Positions 25,903-35,337 of a DNA stretch of 42,618 bases are shown in pieces. Each line of letters begins with the position of its first letter. Within the stretch, counting starts at the first letter, position 1. The DNA lies in the NCBI GenBank assembly GCA_964462445.1, contig CAYWXG010000018.1:1-42618 (forward strand), read 5' to 3'. The notes below the pieces were generated by a model. It was not told the origin of the DNA, searched no databases, and saw nothing but the letters and a program-made list of their open reading frames with translations. The translations under genes were made by a program, and so were the position numbers. The stretch comes from JAGBWK01 sp964462445. Lineage in GTDB: Bacteria > Bacteroidota > Bacteroidia > Bacteroidales > Muribaculaceae.

Positions 25903-27246
25903 TTATTTGTTGTTTAATGCTTTCACTCGTTCTTTAAATTGCTTGCCGCGGTCTTCGTAGCTTTTAAAAAGGTCGAAACTTGCACAGCATGGAGATAGCA
26001 ACACTGTGTCTCCGCCTTGTGCAATTTGATGGCATGTAGCTACAGCATCGTCGATAGAATGTGTATCAATAACTTTAACGCCACGTGGCACAAAGTAATC
26101 GATGATTTTGGAATTGTCCTTACCCATTGCTACAATGGCTTTGACTTTATCGTCGACAAGGGAAGCTATCTCGCTGTAATCATTCCCTTTGTCTTTACCT
26201 CCGAGAATGAGTATGGTATTTTTACTCATACTTTCAAGAGCATACCAGCAAGAGTTGACGTTGGTGGCTTTTGAGTCGTTGATGTAACGCACACCATCAA
26301 TAGTGTCGACATATTCCAATCTATGTTCCACCCCTTCAAAATCGCTCAACGAGCGACGTATATCCTCATTTTTAATATCAAGCAAGCTGGCAGAAAGTCC
26401 GGCAGCCATTGAGTTGAAAAGGTTGTGCAATCCGTTGAGGGCAAGGTCGGCACGTGGCATTGACATTACCTCGTTGGAGGTGTTGAGAATTAACCGGTCG
26501 TGGGCGTCGATATATGACGCGCTCCCTTCCTCTTGGTGTTCGGAGAAGGGGAATAAGCGAGCTTCTGTTGCAATATGTTCAAGTTGTGCTTTGATGACGG
26601 GGTCATTCTCCCAAAAGATGAAAGCATCGCTACCGGTAAGATTTTGCAATATGCGGAATTTCGCATCAACGTAGTTTTGGAATTTATAATCGTAGCGGTC
26701 GAGGTGGTCGGGAGTGATGTTCATGATCACGGCAATATTGGCATGGAAGCGATACATATTCTCAAGTTGGAAAGAACTCAACTCGATTACATAAACATCA
26801 TGCTTCTCTGTGGCAACTTGCAAAGCCAAACTTTGACCCACATTTCCTGCCAATCCCACATTCAGGCCGGCATTTTTTAGAATATGGTACGTCAAGAGAG
26901 TAGTAGTGGTCTTCCCATTTGAACCGGTGATACACACCATTTTGGCGTCGGTGTAACGTCCGGCAAATTCTATTTCAGATATAATAGGAATATTCTTTGA
27001 TGCAATTTTCTTGATGATAGGTGCTGTGTGAGGAATCCCCGGGCTCTTTATCACCTCATCGGCATTGATAATAAGCGATTCGGTGTGGCATCCGCTCTCG
27101 TATGCAATGTCATTATCATTGAGCATTTGTGCGTAATGTGGAGCAATCTCACCCATGTCGCTGAGAAAAACGTCCATGCCGAGTTTTTTGCCAAGGATTG
27201 CAGCGCCTACTCCGCTTTCTCCTCCACCAAGTATTACCAGTCTCAT
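25903..27246 (-). CDS. murD: UDP-N-acetylmuramoylalanine--D-glutamate ligase
   Basis: Adds D-glutamate to UDP-MurNAc-Ala. In 447 residues it has the N-terminal UDP-binding start MRLVILGGGESGVGAAILG, the ATP loop CITGSNGKTTTTLL, NITPDHLDRYD and NDSKATNVNSCWYAL, and the C-terminal LLSPCCASFDLFKSYEDRG with the conserved FDxFxxYxxRG motif. It is 27 bases upstream of ftsW and 43 bases downstream of mraY. Confidence 0.98.
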   Translation of the reverse strand: MRLVILGGGESGVGAAILGKKLGMDVFLSDMGEIAPHYAQMLNDNDIAYESGCHTESLIINADEVIKSPGIPHTAPIIKKIASKNIPIISEIEFAGRYTDAKMVCITGSNGKTTTTLLTYHILKNAGLNVGLAGNVGQSLALQVATEKHDVYVIELSSFQLENMYRFHANIAVIMNITPDHLDRYDYKFQNYVDAKFRILQNLTGSDAFIFWENDPVIKAQLEHIATEARLFPFSEHQEEGSASYIDAHDRLILNTSNEVMSMPRADLALNGLHNLFNSMAAGLSASLLDIKNEDIRRSLSDFEGVEHRLEYVDTIDGVRYINDSKATNVNSCWYALESMSKNTILILGGKDKGNDYSEIASLVDDKVKAIVAMGKDNSKIIDYFVPRGVKVIDTHSIDDAVATCHQIAQGGDTVLLSPCCASFDLFKSYEDRGKQFKERVKALNNK

Positions 27247-27289
27247 ATATATATTTGATTTAAATTTTTTTAGTTAGTATATAAATCGC

Positions 27290-28555
27290 TTATCGTAGCT
27301 TTAGCGACACGAATGTCAAAGCCGCCAAAATGATACATATAATCCAGAAACGCACCACTATTTTAGATTCCGGAACTACCGCGGTGGGGCGTTGTATGAT
27401 AGCATCAATACTTCCGTTGCCCGGTTTCTGGAAATGGTGGTGAAGCGGTGTCATTTTAAACATGCGACGAGTTTTCCCGGTGCGGCGACGTGTGATTTTG
27501 CAGGTCAACACTTGCACTATTACCGACAAATCTTCCAAATAGAAAAGGAGACATAGCAATGGTAATAAGAATTCTTTATGTATCAAAATCGCAAACACAG
27601 CGATGATCCCGCCAAGTGTCAAGCTACCGGTGTCCCCCATGAACACTTGAGCAGGGAATGCATTATACCAAAGGAATCCTATAAGAGCTCCGATAAATGC
27701 TGACATATAGACCACCATTTCTTCCGAGCCGGGGATATACATGATGTTGAGGTAGGAAGAATAAATAACGCTACCTCCGAGATAGGCCATCGCAGCAAGT
27801 GCAACACCTATGATGGCCGAGCATCCGGTGGTCAATCCGTCAAGTCCGTCCATCAAGTTGGCTCCGTTTGATGTTGCGGTGATAATGAAAATTGTGACAA
27901 GGATAAAAAGTATCCAACCTCCGGTTTCGGCATGATCACCAAGCCATTGTGTGAGGTCGCTATATTCAAAATTATGCTCTTTGACAAAAGGAATAGTGGT
28001 TTGTGTTGATTTAACATCATGCTCCTCGTAGGTGATATCAACAATTTGTTCGGTATCTTGATTGATAACTTCGTGGTTTTCGCGTATCACGATATCGTCA
28101 CTGAGCCACATTGTTACTCCGACAATAAGTCCGAGCCCTACTTGACCTATGATTTTGAATTTACCTTTCAAGCCATCTTTATTGTGCTTCTTGATTTTCA
28201 TGTAGTCATCAAGGAGTCCGATTGTCCCTAACCATATAGTAGAGATAAGCAGAAGTAGCATATAGATGTTGGTCAGATTGCCGACAAGCAAACAGGGAAC
28301 TATAATTGCAATTATTATGATGATACCTCCCATTGTAGGGGTCCCTGTTTTTTTCATCTGTCCTTCAAGTCCTAGGTCGCGCACAATTTCTCCCACTTGC
28401 ATAATTTGCAAGCGGTTGATTATTTTACGTCCTATCACTGTTGCGATGAAAAGTGATAAAACCATGGCTATCACCGAACGGAATGTAATATAATCCATTA
28501 ATCGTGCTCCGGGCACGTTGGCATCTTGTAATTTCTCAAAAATAAAATATAACAT
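27290..28555 (-). CDS. mraY: Phospho-N-acetylmuramoyl-pentapeptide transferase
   Basis: Integral membrane enzyme that makes lipid I from UDP-MurNAc-pentapeptide and undecaprenyl phosphate. The 421-residue protein carries the MraY signatures GTPTMGGI, TIWLGTIGLLDDYMKI, NGANLMDGLDGLTTG, MGDTGSLTLG and MTPLHHHF. It is about 60 residues longer than E. coli MraY because of a charged insertion at about residues 155-210, between two membrane segments. I believe this insertion is common in Bacteroidetes enzymes. Confidence 0.97.
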   Translation of the reverse strand: MLYFIFEKLQDANVPGARLMDYITFRSVIAMVLSLFIATVIGRKIINRLQIMQVGEIVRDLGLEGQMKKTGTPTMGGIIIIIAIIVPCLLVGNLTNIYMLLLLISTIWLGTIGLLDDYMKIKKHNKDGLKGKFKIIGQVGLGLIVGVTMWLSDDIVIRENHEVINQDTEQIVDITYEEHDVKSTQTTIPFVKEHNFEYSDLTQWLGDHAETGGWILFILVTIFIITATSNGANLMDGLDGLTTGCSAIIGVALAAMAYLGGSVIYSSYLNIMYIPGSEEMVVYMSAFIGALIGFLWYNAFPAQVFMGDTGSLTLGGIIAVFAILIHKEFLLPLLCLLFYLEDLSVIVQVLTCKITRRRTGKTRRMFKMTPLHHHFQKPGNGSIDAIIQRPTAVVPESKIVVRFWIICIILAALTFVSLKLR

Positions 28556-28605
28556 AGCAGAGTTTATCTATATCTTAGTTGAGGTTGGCTTTCTATGTTG
28601 TAGAT

Positions 28606-30069
28606 TTATAGTGTTTGAAATATTTCTTTGACAACTTCGCGGTCGTCGAAATGGTGTTTGACTCCCTTGATTTCTTGGTAATCTTCATGTCCTTTGCCGG
28701 CAATGAGAATTACATCACCTTTTTTCGCGAGAGTTGCCGCCATTCGGATAGCTTCGCGACGGTCGGCATTGACCAATGTACGTGCTGCCAATTGTGGCTC
28801 TGCAACACCTTCGCGCATATCGGCGAGTATGTCATTAGGATCTTCAAAACGCGGATTATCTGATGTGAGGATTAAACGATCGCTTCGCAATGCGGCTTCG
28901 CGTGCCATGATTGGTCGTTTTCCTTTATCTCGATTACCTCCTGCGCCAACTACGGTGATAATATTGCCCGATGTCCCTATTACATCGCGGATTGTTTCAA
29001 GCACGTTGATAACGGCATCGGGAGTGTGCGCATAGTCTACGATAGCTGTGACACCGCTTGGAGATGGTATCGTTTGGAATCGTCCGGCTACCGGTACGAG
29101 CATGCTCATGCGTTTTAACACCTCATCTTTCTCCCAGCCCAACATGATGCATGCACCATAAACGGCTGTCAGATTGTAGGCATTGAAACGTCCGGTAAAT
29201 AAGGTGTGCACCTCATTGCCGTTGAAACTCATCAGAGTGCCGTCGAGATGACTTTCAATGATGCGACAACGGAAATCGGCCATTGAGCGCAATGAATATG
29301 ACAATTTGCGAGCGCGAGTGTTTTGTAACATCACGTCTCCAACTTTATCGTCAATATTAGTTATGGCGAATGCATCGGCATGAAGATTGTCGAAAAACGA
29401 TTTCTTTGCTGCCAAATATGCGTCGAATGTTTTGTGATAATCGAGGTGGTCGCGAGTAAGGTTGGTAAATACTCCTCCGGCAAATGTTAAGCCGGCGATG
29501 CGGTGTTGGTCGGCAGCGTGAGAACTGACTTCCATTGCTGCATATTCACAGCCCTCTTCTATCATTTCGTGAAGTAATTGATTGATTGTCAGCGGGTCGG
29601 GGGTGGTTTGCTTAGCCGGTACGGCTTTGGTGTCAATATAGTTGCACACTGTTGATAGTAGTCCGGCTTTATAACCCCAAAGACGAGCCATTTCGTAGAT
29701 GAGAGTGGCGGTTGTTGTCTTTCCGTTGGTGCCGGTTACTCCGACAAGTTTAAGTCGACGAGAGGGATTGTCGTACCATTGCGATGCTAATTGACCAAGT
29801 GCGATTGCGCTATTTGCTACTTGAATATATGTAACTCCGTCAAATAGTGTTTCTGGAATGTTTTCAACTACTATCGCAGCGGGATGCCGGTCGGCAAGCG
29901 ACGGTATGAAACTATGACCGTCAACGGTAACTCCGCGTACGGCTACAAACATAGCTCCTTCAGAGACTTTGCGTGAATCATCGGTCAACGATGTTATAAT
30001 TCGGTCAGTTGGACCTATTACTTTCACGGTGGTTATCGCTTTGAGCAGGTGGGTGAGTTTATGTTGCAT
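28606..30069 (-). CDS. murE: UDP-N-acetylmuramoyl-tripeptide synthetase, DAP-adding
   Basis: Adds the third peptide residue to the peptidoglycan precursor. The 487-residue protein shows DDSRKVSEGAMFVAVRG near the start, the ATP loop VTGTNGKTTTATL (about 111-123) and TNLTRDHLDYH. At 404-407 it has DNPR, the motif that marks meso-diaminopimelate-specific enzymes rather than lysine-specific ones. This agrees with dapB elsewhere in the window. It sits 13 bases after ftsI and 50 bases before mraY. Confidence 0.97.
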   Translation of the reverse strand: MQHKLTHLLKAITTVKVIGPTDRIITSLTDDSRKVSEGAMFVAVRGVTVDGHSFIPSLADRHPAAIVVENIPETLFDGVTYIQVANSAIALGQLASQWYDNPSRRLKLVGVTGTNGKTTTATLIYEMARLWGYKAGLLSTVCNYIDTKAVPAKQTTPDPLTINQLLHEMIEEGCEYAAMEVSSHAADQHRIAGLTFAGGVFTNLTRDHLDYHKTFDAYLAAKKSFFDNLHADAFAITNIDDKVGDVMLQNTRARKLSYSLRSMADFRCRIIESHLDGTLMSFNGNEVHTLFTGRFNAYNLTAVYGACIMLGWEKDEVLKRMSMLVPVAGRFQTIPSPSGVTAIVDYAHTPDAVINVLETIRDVIGTSGNIITVVGAGGNRDKGKRPIMAREAALRSDRLILTSDNPRFEDPNDILADMREGVAEPQLAARTLVNADRREAIRMAATLAKKGDVILIAGKGHEDYQEIKGVKHHFDDREVVKEIFQTL

Positions 30070-30082
30070 TTTTCCTAATTTC

Positions 30083-32197
30083 TTAACTATTTGACAAAGT
30101 TAGTAAAACTTTCGATTCATTGATTAGTTGTTGGTCTTTGACTCGACCGGTGCCGGTAAAAGTTACTTCATATCCGGCTTTTTCGAGTTTTGACAATGCA
30201 TCGCGTAGGCTAAGGTTAAGCACTGATGGCATTTGTGTATCCATGTAATTGCCCTTAGGTGATGCTATGATGCGAGGTTGCTGTTTTTTAGTTAACAACG
30301 AGCGTAATTCATTGTAATCTCCTGAGTTGGCTGGCGCATTGATTAGTGCCGGGGTATATTCTTGCGGCACTTCTGCGGTATAGTCGGAGGTGTCGCCAAG
30401 TATACCTCGTGAATACATCTTTTCTGCAACGTTTTTCATTACCTGTCCCGATGTCGAACCTGCGCCAAAGAATGTTTTGGTGGGGTGGAATGTTAGGACA
30501 ATCATAGAGTATTTTGGATTGTCGGCGGGGAAATATCCACAGAATGCCAAGCGTTTACGCGCCCTGTCATACTTTTTTGTGACTGTGTCGATATGATAAC
30601 ACGTTCCTGTTTTGCCTGCCAATGGTACTTTGCTTCGCTTTAAGAAGTTACGGGCTGTTCCATGTTCACCATCGACAACAAGTCGCAGCATTGTGCGCAG
30701 TTTGGCGGCATTTTCTTCCGAGCATATGCGGTCGCGAATATAGCTGACGGGGATTATTGAGTCGACATTTTCGCGACTCAATCCCTTGACCAAGCGCGGA
30801 CGTACGTAGCGACCTCCATTGGCAATAGCGTTGTAGACCGATAATGTATAGAGTGGGGGAATAGCTGTTGCATATCCGAAGCACATGCGCGACATGTCAA
30901 GGCGTGTCGGGTTGCGAGATATGCGTGGGCGTTCCTCCTCATAGATGCCTGAGTGCATTTTTTCGTAAAATCCTATATCCTCAAAACGTTTTGCGAATCC
31001 CGCAGGGTTGTTGTCGTAGCCTCGAACAATTATGCGTGCCATTCCTATATTTGAGGATTCTTCAATAACTCCGGCGACGGTGAGGGCTGAATTGTAATGT
31101 GAATCAGTGATTGCTCTACCTTTGGCATATGGGAAAGAATGCCCGATGGTGATTACTTCATTGATGTCGTTGACGAGCCCGTCTTCGAGAGCAAACATCA
31201 TTGAAATTGGTTTTACAACCGACCCCGGTTCATAGGCAACGACTGCACGATTATAGGCTTCGATATAGTTGCCGTTTTTATCGCGTTCGAGGTTGGAGAT
31301 GGCTTTAATATCGCCGGTGGCAACCTCCATCAACACGGCAGAACCCCATTCAGCTTGGCAGGTGTCGAGAATGGCGTTGAGTTCTTGTTCAACAATGTCC
31401 TGTAATGTAATGTCGATTGTTGTGGTCACGTTCCAACCGTTGACTGCGGGTTGGTCAACCCAATTACCGATTCGATTAGTAAAGGCTACGCGTTTGTATG
31501 TACCGGGCGAACCATAAAGTAGTGAGTCAAGGGCTTTTTCAAGGCCGGAGATTCCATGGATTTCTTTGCAAAATTTAGTTTGTCCGACGCGTCCTATACT
31601 GCGTCGAGCCATATTGCCATAAGGGCAGTCGCGCTTTTTGAATGGTTCCTCAATTAGCCCGGTTTTGATTCTGCTCCGCCCGTCAAAAAATGGGAATTTA
31701 CGCAAACGTTCCAAGTCGGCATATGAAATTTTGCTCAGCAATTTGTAGCTACGCGATTTTTTTGGGGCAGTGTATTGCTTTTGAAGGTTTTCACGCCACC
31801 CGTCTTTTGTTCGGGTGGGAAAATATTTAGCAAGGCTATCACACAATGGCTCGAGGTTTTCAATAAACGCATTTTTGGCGAATGCTTCCGAACCGAAGTC
31901 GATGCGAACGTTGTAGTATTGTAAATTGGTCACTAATATAGAGCCATCGGCGGCAAGAATGTCGCCTCTGACGGGTGCTATGGTGTCGATACGTTCAAGT
32001 TCTTTATTGGCCTTTGCGTTCCACTCGTCGGCATGAATGACTGTGGTCCAAAACAATTTGTAGCCGATTAATCCCGCTATTAAAATTATGCCAATAGTGA
32101 TTAATGCATATCGAGCCATGATGTGTGACTGATTGTTATTGGCAGTAGGCTTGTGACGGATAGTGTCGTTTTTGCGTTTTGTGGTGTCTTTTTTCAT
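30083..32197 (-). CDS. ftsI: Septal penicillin-binding protein FtsI with a PASTA domain
   Basis: Division-specific transpeptidase, 704 residues. One transmembrane helix (about 30-50, YALITIGIILIAGLIGYKLF) follows a basic cytoplasmic tail. The PBP dimerisation domain includes VRGDILAADGSILVTN. The transpeptidase domain has all three active-site motifs: SVVK (nucleophile S326, K329), SSN (381-383) and KTG (529-531). The C-terminal part (about 640-704; MPSVLNLSLRDALSKLEKAG) is a PASTA domain, frequent in Bacteroidetes FtsI but absent from E. coli FtsI. Its ATG overlaps the ftsL stop by four bases. Confidence 0.97.
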   Translation of the reverse strand: MKKDTTKRKNDTIRHKPTANNNQSHIMARYALITIGIILIAGLIGYKLFWTTVIHADEWNAKANKELERIDTIAPVRGDILAADGSILVTNLQYYNVRIDFGSEAFAKNAFIENLEPLCDSLAKYFPTRTKDGWRENLQKQYTAPKKSRSYKLLSKISYADLERLRKFPFFDGRSRIKTGLIEEPFKKRDCPYGNMARRSIGRVGQTKFCKEIHGISGLEKALDSLLYGSPGTYKRVAFTNRIGNWVDQPAVNGWNVTTTIDITLQDIVEQELNAILDTCQAEWGSAVLMEVATGDIKAISNLERDKNGNYIEAYNRAVVAYEPGSVVKPISMMFALEDGLVNDINEVITIGHSFPYAKGRAITDSHYNSALTVAGVIEESSNIGMARIIVRGYDNNPAGFAKRFEDIGFYEKMHSGIYEEERPRISRNPTRLDMSRMCFGYATAIPPLYTLSVYNAIANGGRYVRPRLVKGLSRENVDSIIPVSYIRDRICSEENAAKLRTMLRLVVDGEHGTARNFLKRSKVPLAGKTGTCYHIDTVTKKYDRARKRLAFCGYFPADNPKYSMIVLTFHPTKTFFGAGSTSGQVMKNVAEKMYSRGILGDTSDYTAEVPQEYTPALINAPANSGDYNELRSLLTKKQQPRIIASPKGNYMDTQMPSVLNLSLRDALSKLEKAGYEVTFTGTGRVKDQQLINESKVLLTLSNS

Positions 32198-32538
32198 TGT
32201 GTAATATTAAGTTTATAAGGTGGTTGATCGCGGTGTGTTAAATCGAGTCCGGCATTATTGATGATTTGTATCATTGTCCGCTCGCGAATAGAGTTCATGT
32301 AAAGGCTTTTCTGTCGAATACGTTCTGATTTTACGATTTCAATTTCTTTATTGAGTTTTTGAATATTTTCCATTGCAGTGATGCATTGGTAGCGACTGGT
32401 AATGTAAATCATCACGAGCATAACGATAGCTAATATAATACCCCAGTGACGACTGAAAAAATGGGTTGATAGCCATCCTCCCTGAAGGGTGCTACGTATT
32501 TTTTTTCTTTTCTTTTTGTCGGTATTGGATGTTGCCAT
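32194..32538 (-). CDS. ftsL: FtsL-like cell division protein
   Basis: A 114-residue bitopic protein: a highly basic cytoplasmic start (DKKKRKKIRSTL), one membrane helix (about 32-48, WGIILAIVMLVMIYIT), then a periplasmic coiled-coil-like segment (MENIQKLNKEIEIVKSERIR). Sequence identity in this family is very low, so the call rests on size, topology and location between rsmH and ftsI. It is translationally coupled to ftsI by a four-base overlap. It presumably scaffolds FtsQ, FtsI and FtsW. Confidence 0.9.
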   Translation of the reverse strand: MATSNTDKKKRKKIRSTLQGGWLSTHFFSRHWGIILAIVMLVMIYITSRYQCITAMENIQKLNKEIEIVKSERIRQKSLYMNSIRERTMIQIINNAGLDLTHRDQPPYKLNITQ

Positions 32539-32580
32539 CGTTGCTAAGTGGAATTCTAATGTTTGGTTTGACGTTCTATT

Positions 32581-33489
32581 TTAAAGTTTGATTGCGACAC
32601 GGAGTTTGGCGCTTCGTGATCGTGGATTGCGTTCTACTTCGTCGTCGTCGGGGACGATAGGGCGCGAGGTGAGCAATTTGAATGGAGAAAGGTTGCGCCC
32701 GAAAAAGTCTTTATTTTCTTTCCCCTCAAAGTTGCCGGTACGGAAGAAGTTCTTGACCAATCTGTCCTCGAGAGAGTGATAAGTGATAATTGCTATGCGT
32801 CCGTCGGTCTTGAGTAGTTTTAATGCGCCGTTGAGAAATTCTTCAAGCACGTCGAGCTCGTGGTTGACTTCAATACGAAGCGCTTGGAATAGTTTTGCCA
32901 ACTCTTTTTTGTGTCGAGCCGGGTCGATAAGTGGTGTGACAACATCAAGCAGTTGCTCTATAGTTGTAATTTCGGCATTGTTTCGTGCTTTTACAATTGC
33001 CGAGGCTACTCTTCGGGCATTCTTAATTTCCCCTAATAGGTAGAAAATATCGGCAAGACGCTCTTCGGAGTAGGTGTTAACTACTTCGGCAGCTGTCAAT
33101 GAACTGTTTCTGTTCATGCGCATATCGAGTGGTCCGTTCCAGCGGAATGAAAAACCGCGGTCAGGGTCGTCGAAATGATGGAATGAGACCCCCAAGTCGG
33201 CTAAAATGCCATCAACTTCATCTACTTTGTGATATCGCATGAAGTTGACTATAAAACGAAAGTTGGAATGAACGATTGTAAATCGGCTGTCGGTCATTGC
33301 GCGACTTACAGCGTCCATATCTTGGTCAAACCCATATAGATGCCCTTCGTTTGATAATTTCTCGACAATAGCACGAGAGTGCCCCCCTCCTCCATAGGTC
33401 ACGTCGATGTATGTGCCATTGGGGGTGATGTCGAGGGCTTCTATGGTTTGAGGTAGAAGGGCCGGGATATGGTATACAGCTTCCTGCAT
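32581..33489 (-). CDS. rsmH: 16S rRNA (cytosine(1402)-N(4))-methyltransferase
   Basis: SAM-dependent methylation of C1402 in 16S rRNA. The 302-residue protein begins YHIPALLPQTIEALDI and has the SAM-binding motif YIDVTYGGGGHSRAI. The family segments DGILADLGVSFHHFDDPDRG, GFSFRWNGPLDMRMN and AIITYHSLEDRLVKNFF follow. It heads the division cluster and is usually preceded by mraZ; here no mraZ lies upstream. Confidence 0.97.
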   Translation of the reverse strand: MQEAVYHIPALLPQTIEALDITPNGTYIDVTYGGGGHSRAIVEKLSNEGHLYGFDQDMDAVSRAMTDSRFTIVHSNFRFIVNFMRYHKVDEVDGILADLGVSFHHFDDPDRGFSFRWNGPLDMRMNRNSSLTAAEVVNTYSEERLADIFYLLGEIKNARRVASAIVKARNNAEITTIEQLLDVVTPLIDPARHKKELAKLFQALRIEVNHELDVLEEFLNGALKLLKTDGRIAIITYHSLEDRLVKNFFRTGNFEGKENKDFFGRNLSPFKLLTSRPIVPDDDEVERNPRSRSAKLRVAIKL

Positions 33490-33547
33490 TTGAGTTGGTG
33501 TTAAGGTCTGAGATTGAGCGTTGTTAACGCTTAGTGTCTTATGGGTG

Positions 33548-33580
33548 TAAAGTTACAAAAAAGTTATTGGAATTTACAAA
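33548..33580 (-). promoter_or_regulatory. Candidate promoter of the rsmH-ftsZ cluster
   Basis: On the minus strand, TTTG (33580-33577) and TAACTTTA (33555-33548) are 21 bases apart, one mismatch from the -7 consensus. A TATTTTTG at 33584-33577 is an alternative -7 element, with no good -33. The position suits a roughly 50-base leader to the rsmH ATG. Confidence 0.4.
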
Positions 33581-33779
33581 AATAAACTATGAAAGTTTTC
33601 AACATTTTTGCATTTTTTTTGCCTTAAAATGTATTCGAGGTGGAGGATGCGGTGCAATCGATTGATTTTTAGGGGGATGTATAATACTGCAATGGGGCGT
33701 TTGCTGAAAGTTTTTTACTGGTATAAAACTTTTGAAAAATGTGTTGAAATTGACAATGTATTTGCATTTGTAAATCATA

Positions 33780-33810
33780 TTGCTAATTTGGCAAATAATG
33801 GCTATATTTG
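33780..33810 (+). promoter_or_regulatory. Candidate promoter of the MATE gene
   Basis: TATATTTG at 33803-33810 is preceded by TTG at 33780-33782, near the expected distance. The chosen ATG at 33841 is 30 bases further on. The TTG codon at 33808 overlaps the -7 element and so cannot be the start. Confidence 0.55.
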
Positions 33811-33840
33811 TTACCGTTTTTTCGATGCACAGAATTGAAA

Positions 33841-35196
33841 ATGAAACAATCCGTTGTTGATAGGCAGTTACTTACGCGAAGAGGACGGTATGTGTCAATA
33901 TTGCGTCTCGGTGTCCCGATATTAATAGGGCAGTTGGGGCAAATTTTAGTCGGATTTGCCGATTCTGCAATGGTGGGGCATTATTCAACCGATGCTCTTG
34001 CTGCAGCTTCTTTTGTTAATAATATATTCAATATTGCTATTCTGATGTGTTTGGGGTTTACCTATGGATTAACTCCGCTAATTGGTGCACTTTATTCCGC
34101 ATCACGCAATGAAGATATTGGGGCGACATTGCGCAGAGGGGTGCGTCTTAACTTCCTCTTTTCAATGGTTATAACTTTGCTAATGGGTATTTTGTACTTT
34201 AATGTTGATAAACTTGGACAACCGGAGCATTTGTTGCCATTGATACGACCCTATTTTTTGATTTATCTATGTTCGGTTGTTGCAATTTCGTTGTTCCAGA
34301 CTTTTGCACAAGCATCATATGCTATTAATTCATCAATGATGCCGATGTGGATTGTATTGATATGTAATCTTATCAATATTGGAGGAAATTATCTATTGAT
34401 ATATGGTAATTGCGGATTCCCGGAAATGGGGCTTACGGGAGCGGGAATTGCGACCTTTGCTTCGCGTTGGACTGCGTTGGTTGTGATTGTTGCTATTTTT
34501 CTCATAGTTAAGCGTTATCGACCGTATCGTGCTTCGCTACTTCATTCAAGCAAGCAGGGTTATAAAGCGTCGACCGTTTTGCGAAAGTCTTTTCCGGTAA
34601 GTCTGCAAATGGGATTGGAGACCGCCTCATTTTCGATTGCAGCGGTTATGGCCGGTTGGCTTGGAGCTAATGAGTTGGCGTCGTTCCAGATTTTTGTTAC
34701 TATTGGGACTTTAGGTTTCTGCATATATTACGGCATGGCGGCGGCAGTGTCGGTTTTGGTCGCCAATGCGTCGTCGTGTTGCGATGCTGAGCATCACATG
34801 CGAGCTATTGCCGGATCGGGGTACGTAATTATACTTGCACTTGCAGTGGTGTCGAGTACGTTGTTTTTATCGCTTGGAACAGATTTGATAAGTTTATTTA
34901 CCGATGATACAGTGGTAGTTGCAATGACAGCGTCAATGATAGTCCCATTGGTGATTTATCAACTTGGCGATGCAACACAAATTAATTTTGCTAATGCGTT
35001 GCGTGGTACGGGGAATGTAGTACCTATGGTATGGATTGCTTTTTTCTCTTACATAGTTATTGGGATTCCGGCAACGTATTTTATGGCATTCGTATTGGGT
35101 TGGGGTATTGTCGGTATCGCTTTAAGTTTTTCAGTGCCATTATTTACTGCAGGAGTGTTATTTTTATATACCTTCCTGCGTACCACTCGCAAATGA
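33841..35196 (+). CDS. MATE family efflux transporter
   Basis: A 451-residue inner-membrane transporter with about twelve hydrophobic segments in two similar halves. Its early segments, LGVPILIGQLGQILVGFADS followed by AMVGHYSTDALAAAS, are characteristic of the MATE (NorM/DinF-like) family, which exports cationic drugs or metabolites using H+ or Na+ gradients. The second half starts near FPVSLQMGLETASFSIAAVM. The start is the ATG at 33841, for the promoter reason given above and because the N-terminus MKQSVVDRQLL leads directly into the first conserved segment. It is a single gene, and its substrate cannot be read from sequence. Confidence 0.92.
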   Translation: MKQSVVDRQLLTRRGRYVSILRLGVPILIGQLGQILVGFADSAMVGHYSTDALAAASFVNNIFNIAILMCLGFTYGLTPLIGALYSASRNEDIGATLRRGVRLNFLFSMVITLLMGILYFNVDKLGQPEHLLPLIRPYFLIYLCSVVAISLFQTFAQASYAINSSMMPMWIVLICNLINIGGNYLLIYGNCGFPEMGLTGAGIATFASRWTALVVIVAIFLIVKRYRPYRASLLHSSKQGYKASTVLRKSFPVSLQMGLETASFSIAAVMAGWLGANELASFQIFVTIGTLGFCIYYGMAAAVSVLVANASSCCDAEHHMRAIAGSGYVIILALAVVSSTLFLSLGTDLISLFTDDTVVVAMTASMIVPLVIYQLGDATQINFANALRGTGNVVPMVWIAFFSYIVIGIPATYFMAFVLGWGIVGIALSFSVPLFTAGVLFLYTFLRTTRK

Positions 35197-35229
35197 AGTT
35201 AATAAAATTTTGGTGATGAAAAAAGAGCG

Positions 35230-35248
35230 GATAATAATTGTTATTATC
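35230..35248. promoter_or_regulatory. Palindrome over the DUF4254 promoter
   Basis: GATAATAA (35230-35237) and TTATTATC (35241-35248) form a perfect eight-base inverted repeat with a three-base centre (TTG) that is part of the -33 element. It could be a repressor operator, or a weak AT-rich hairpin ending the MATE transcript. Confidence 0.4.
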
Positions 35249-35267
35249 AAAAGTTTAGTTATTTTTG
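35237..35267 (+). promoter_or_regulatory. Promoter of the DUF4254-glycosyltransferase 9 operon
   Basis: ATTG (35237-35240), exactly 19 bases, then TATTTTTG (35260-35267). The DUF4254 ATG is 71 bases past the -7 element. Confidence 0.75.
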
Positions 35268-35337
35268 CATTTCTACGATGTTTATATTGAGAAGCGAATA
35301 TAATTAAACAGAAAATATAACTAAAAACATAATAGAT

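Larger units (their letters stand above)
33490..33840. other. Divergent promoter region without mraZ
   Basis: About 350 AT-rich bases lie between the division cluster and the MATE gene. I find no mraZ-like reading frame on either strand and no RNA gene. The region holds the two promoter candidates listed separately. Confidence 0.7.
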
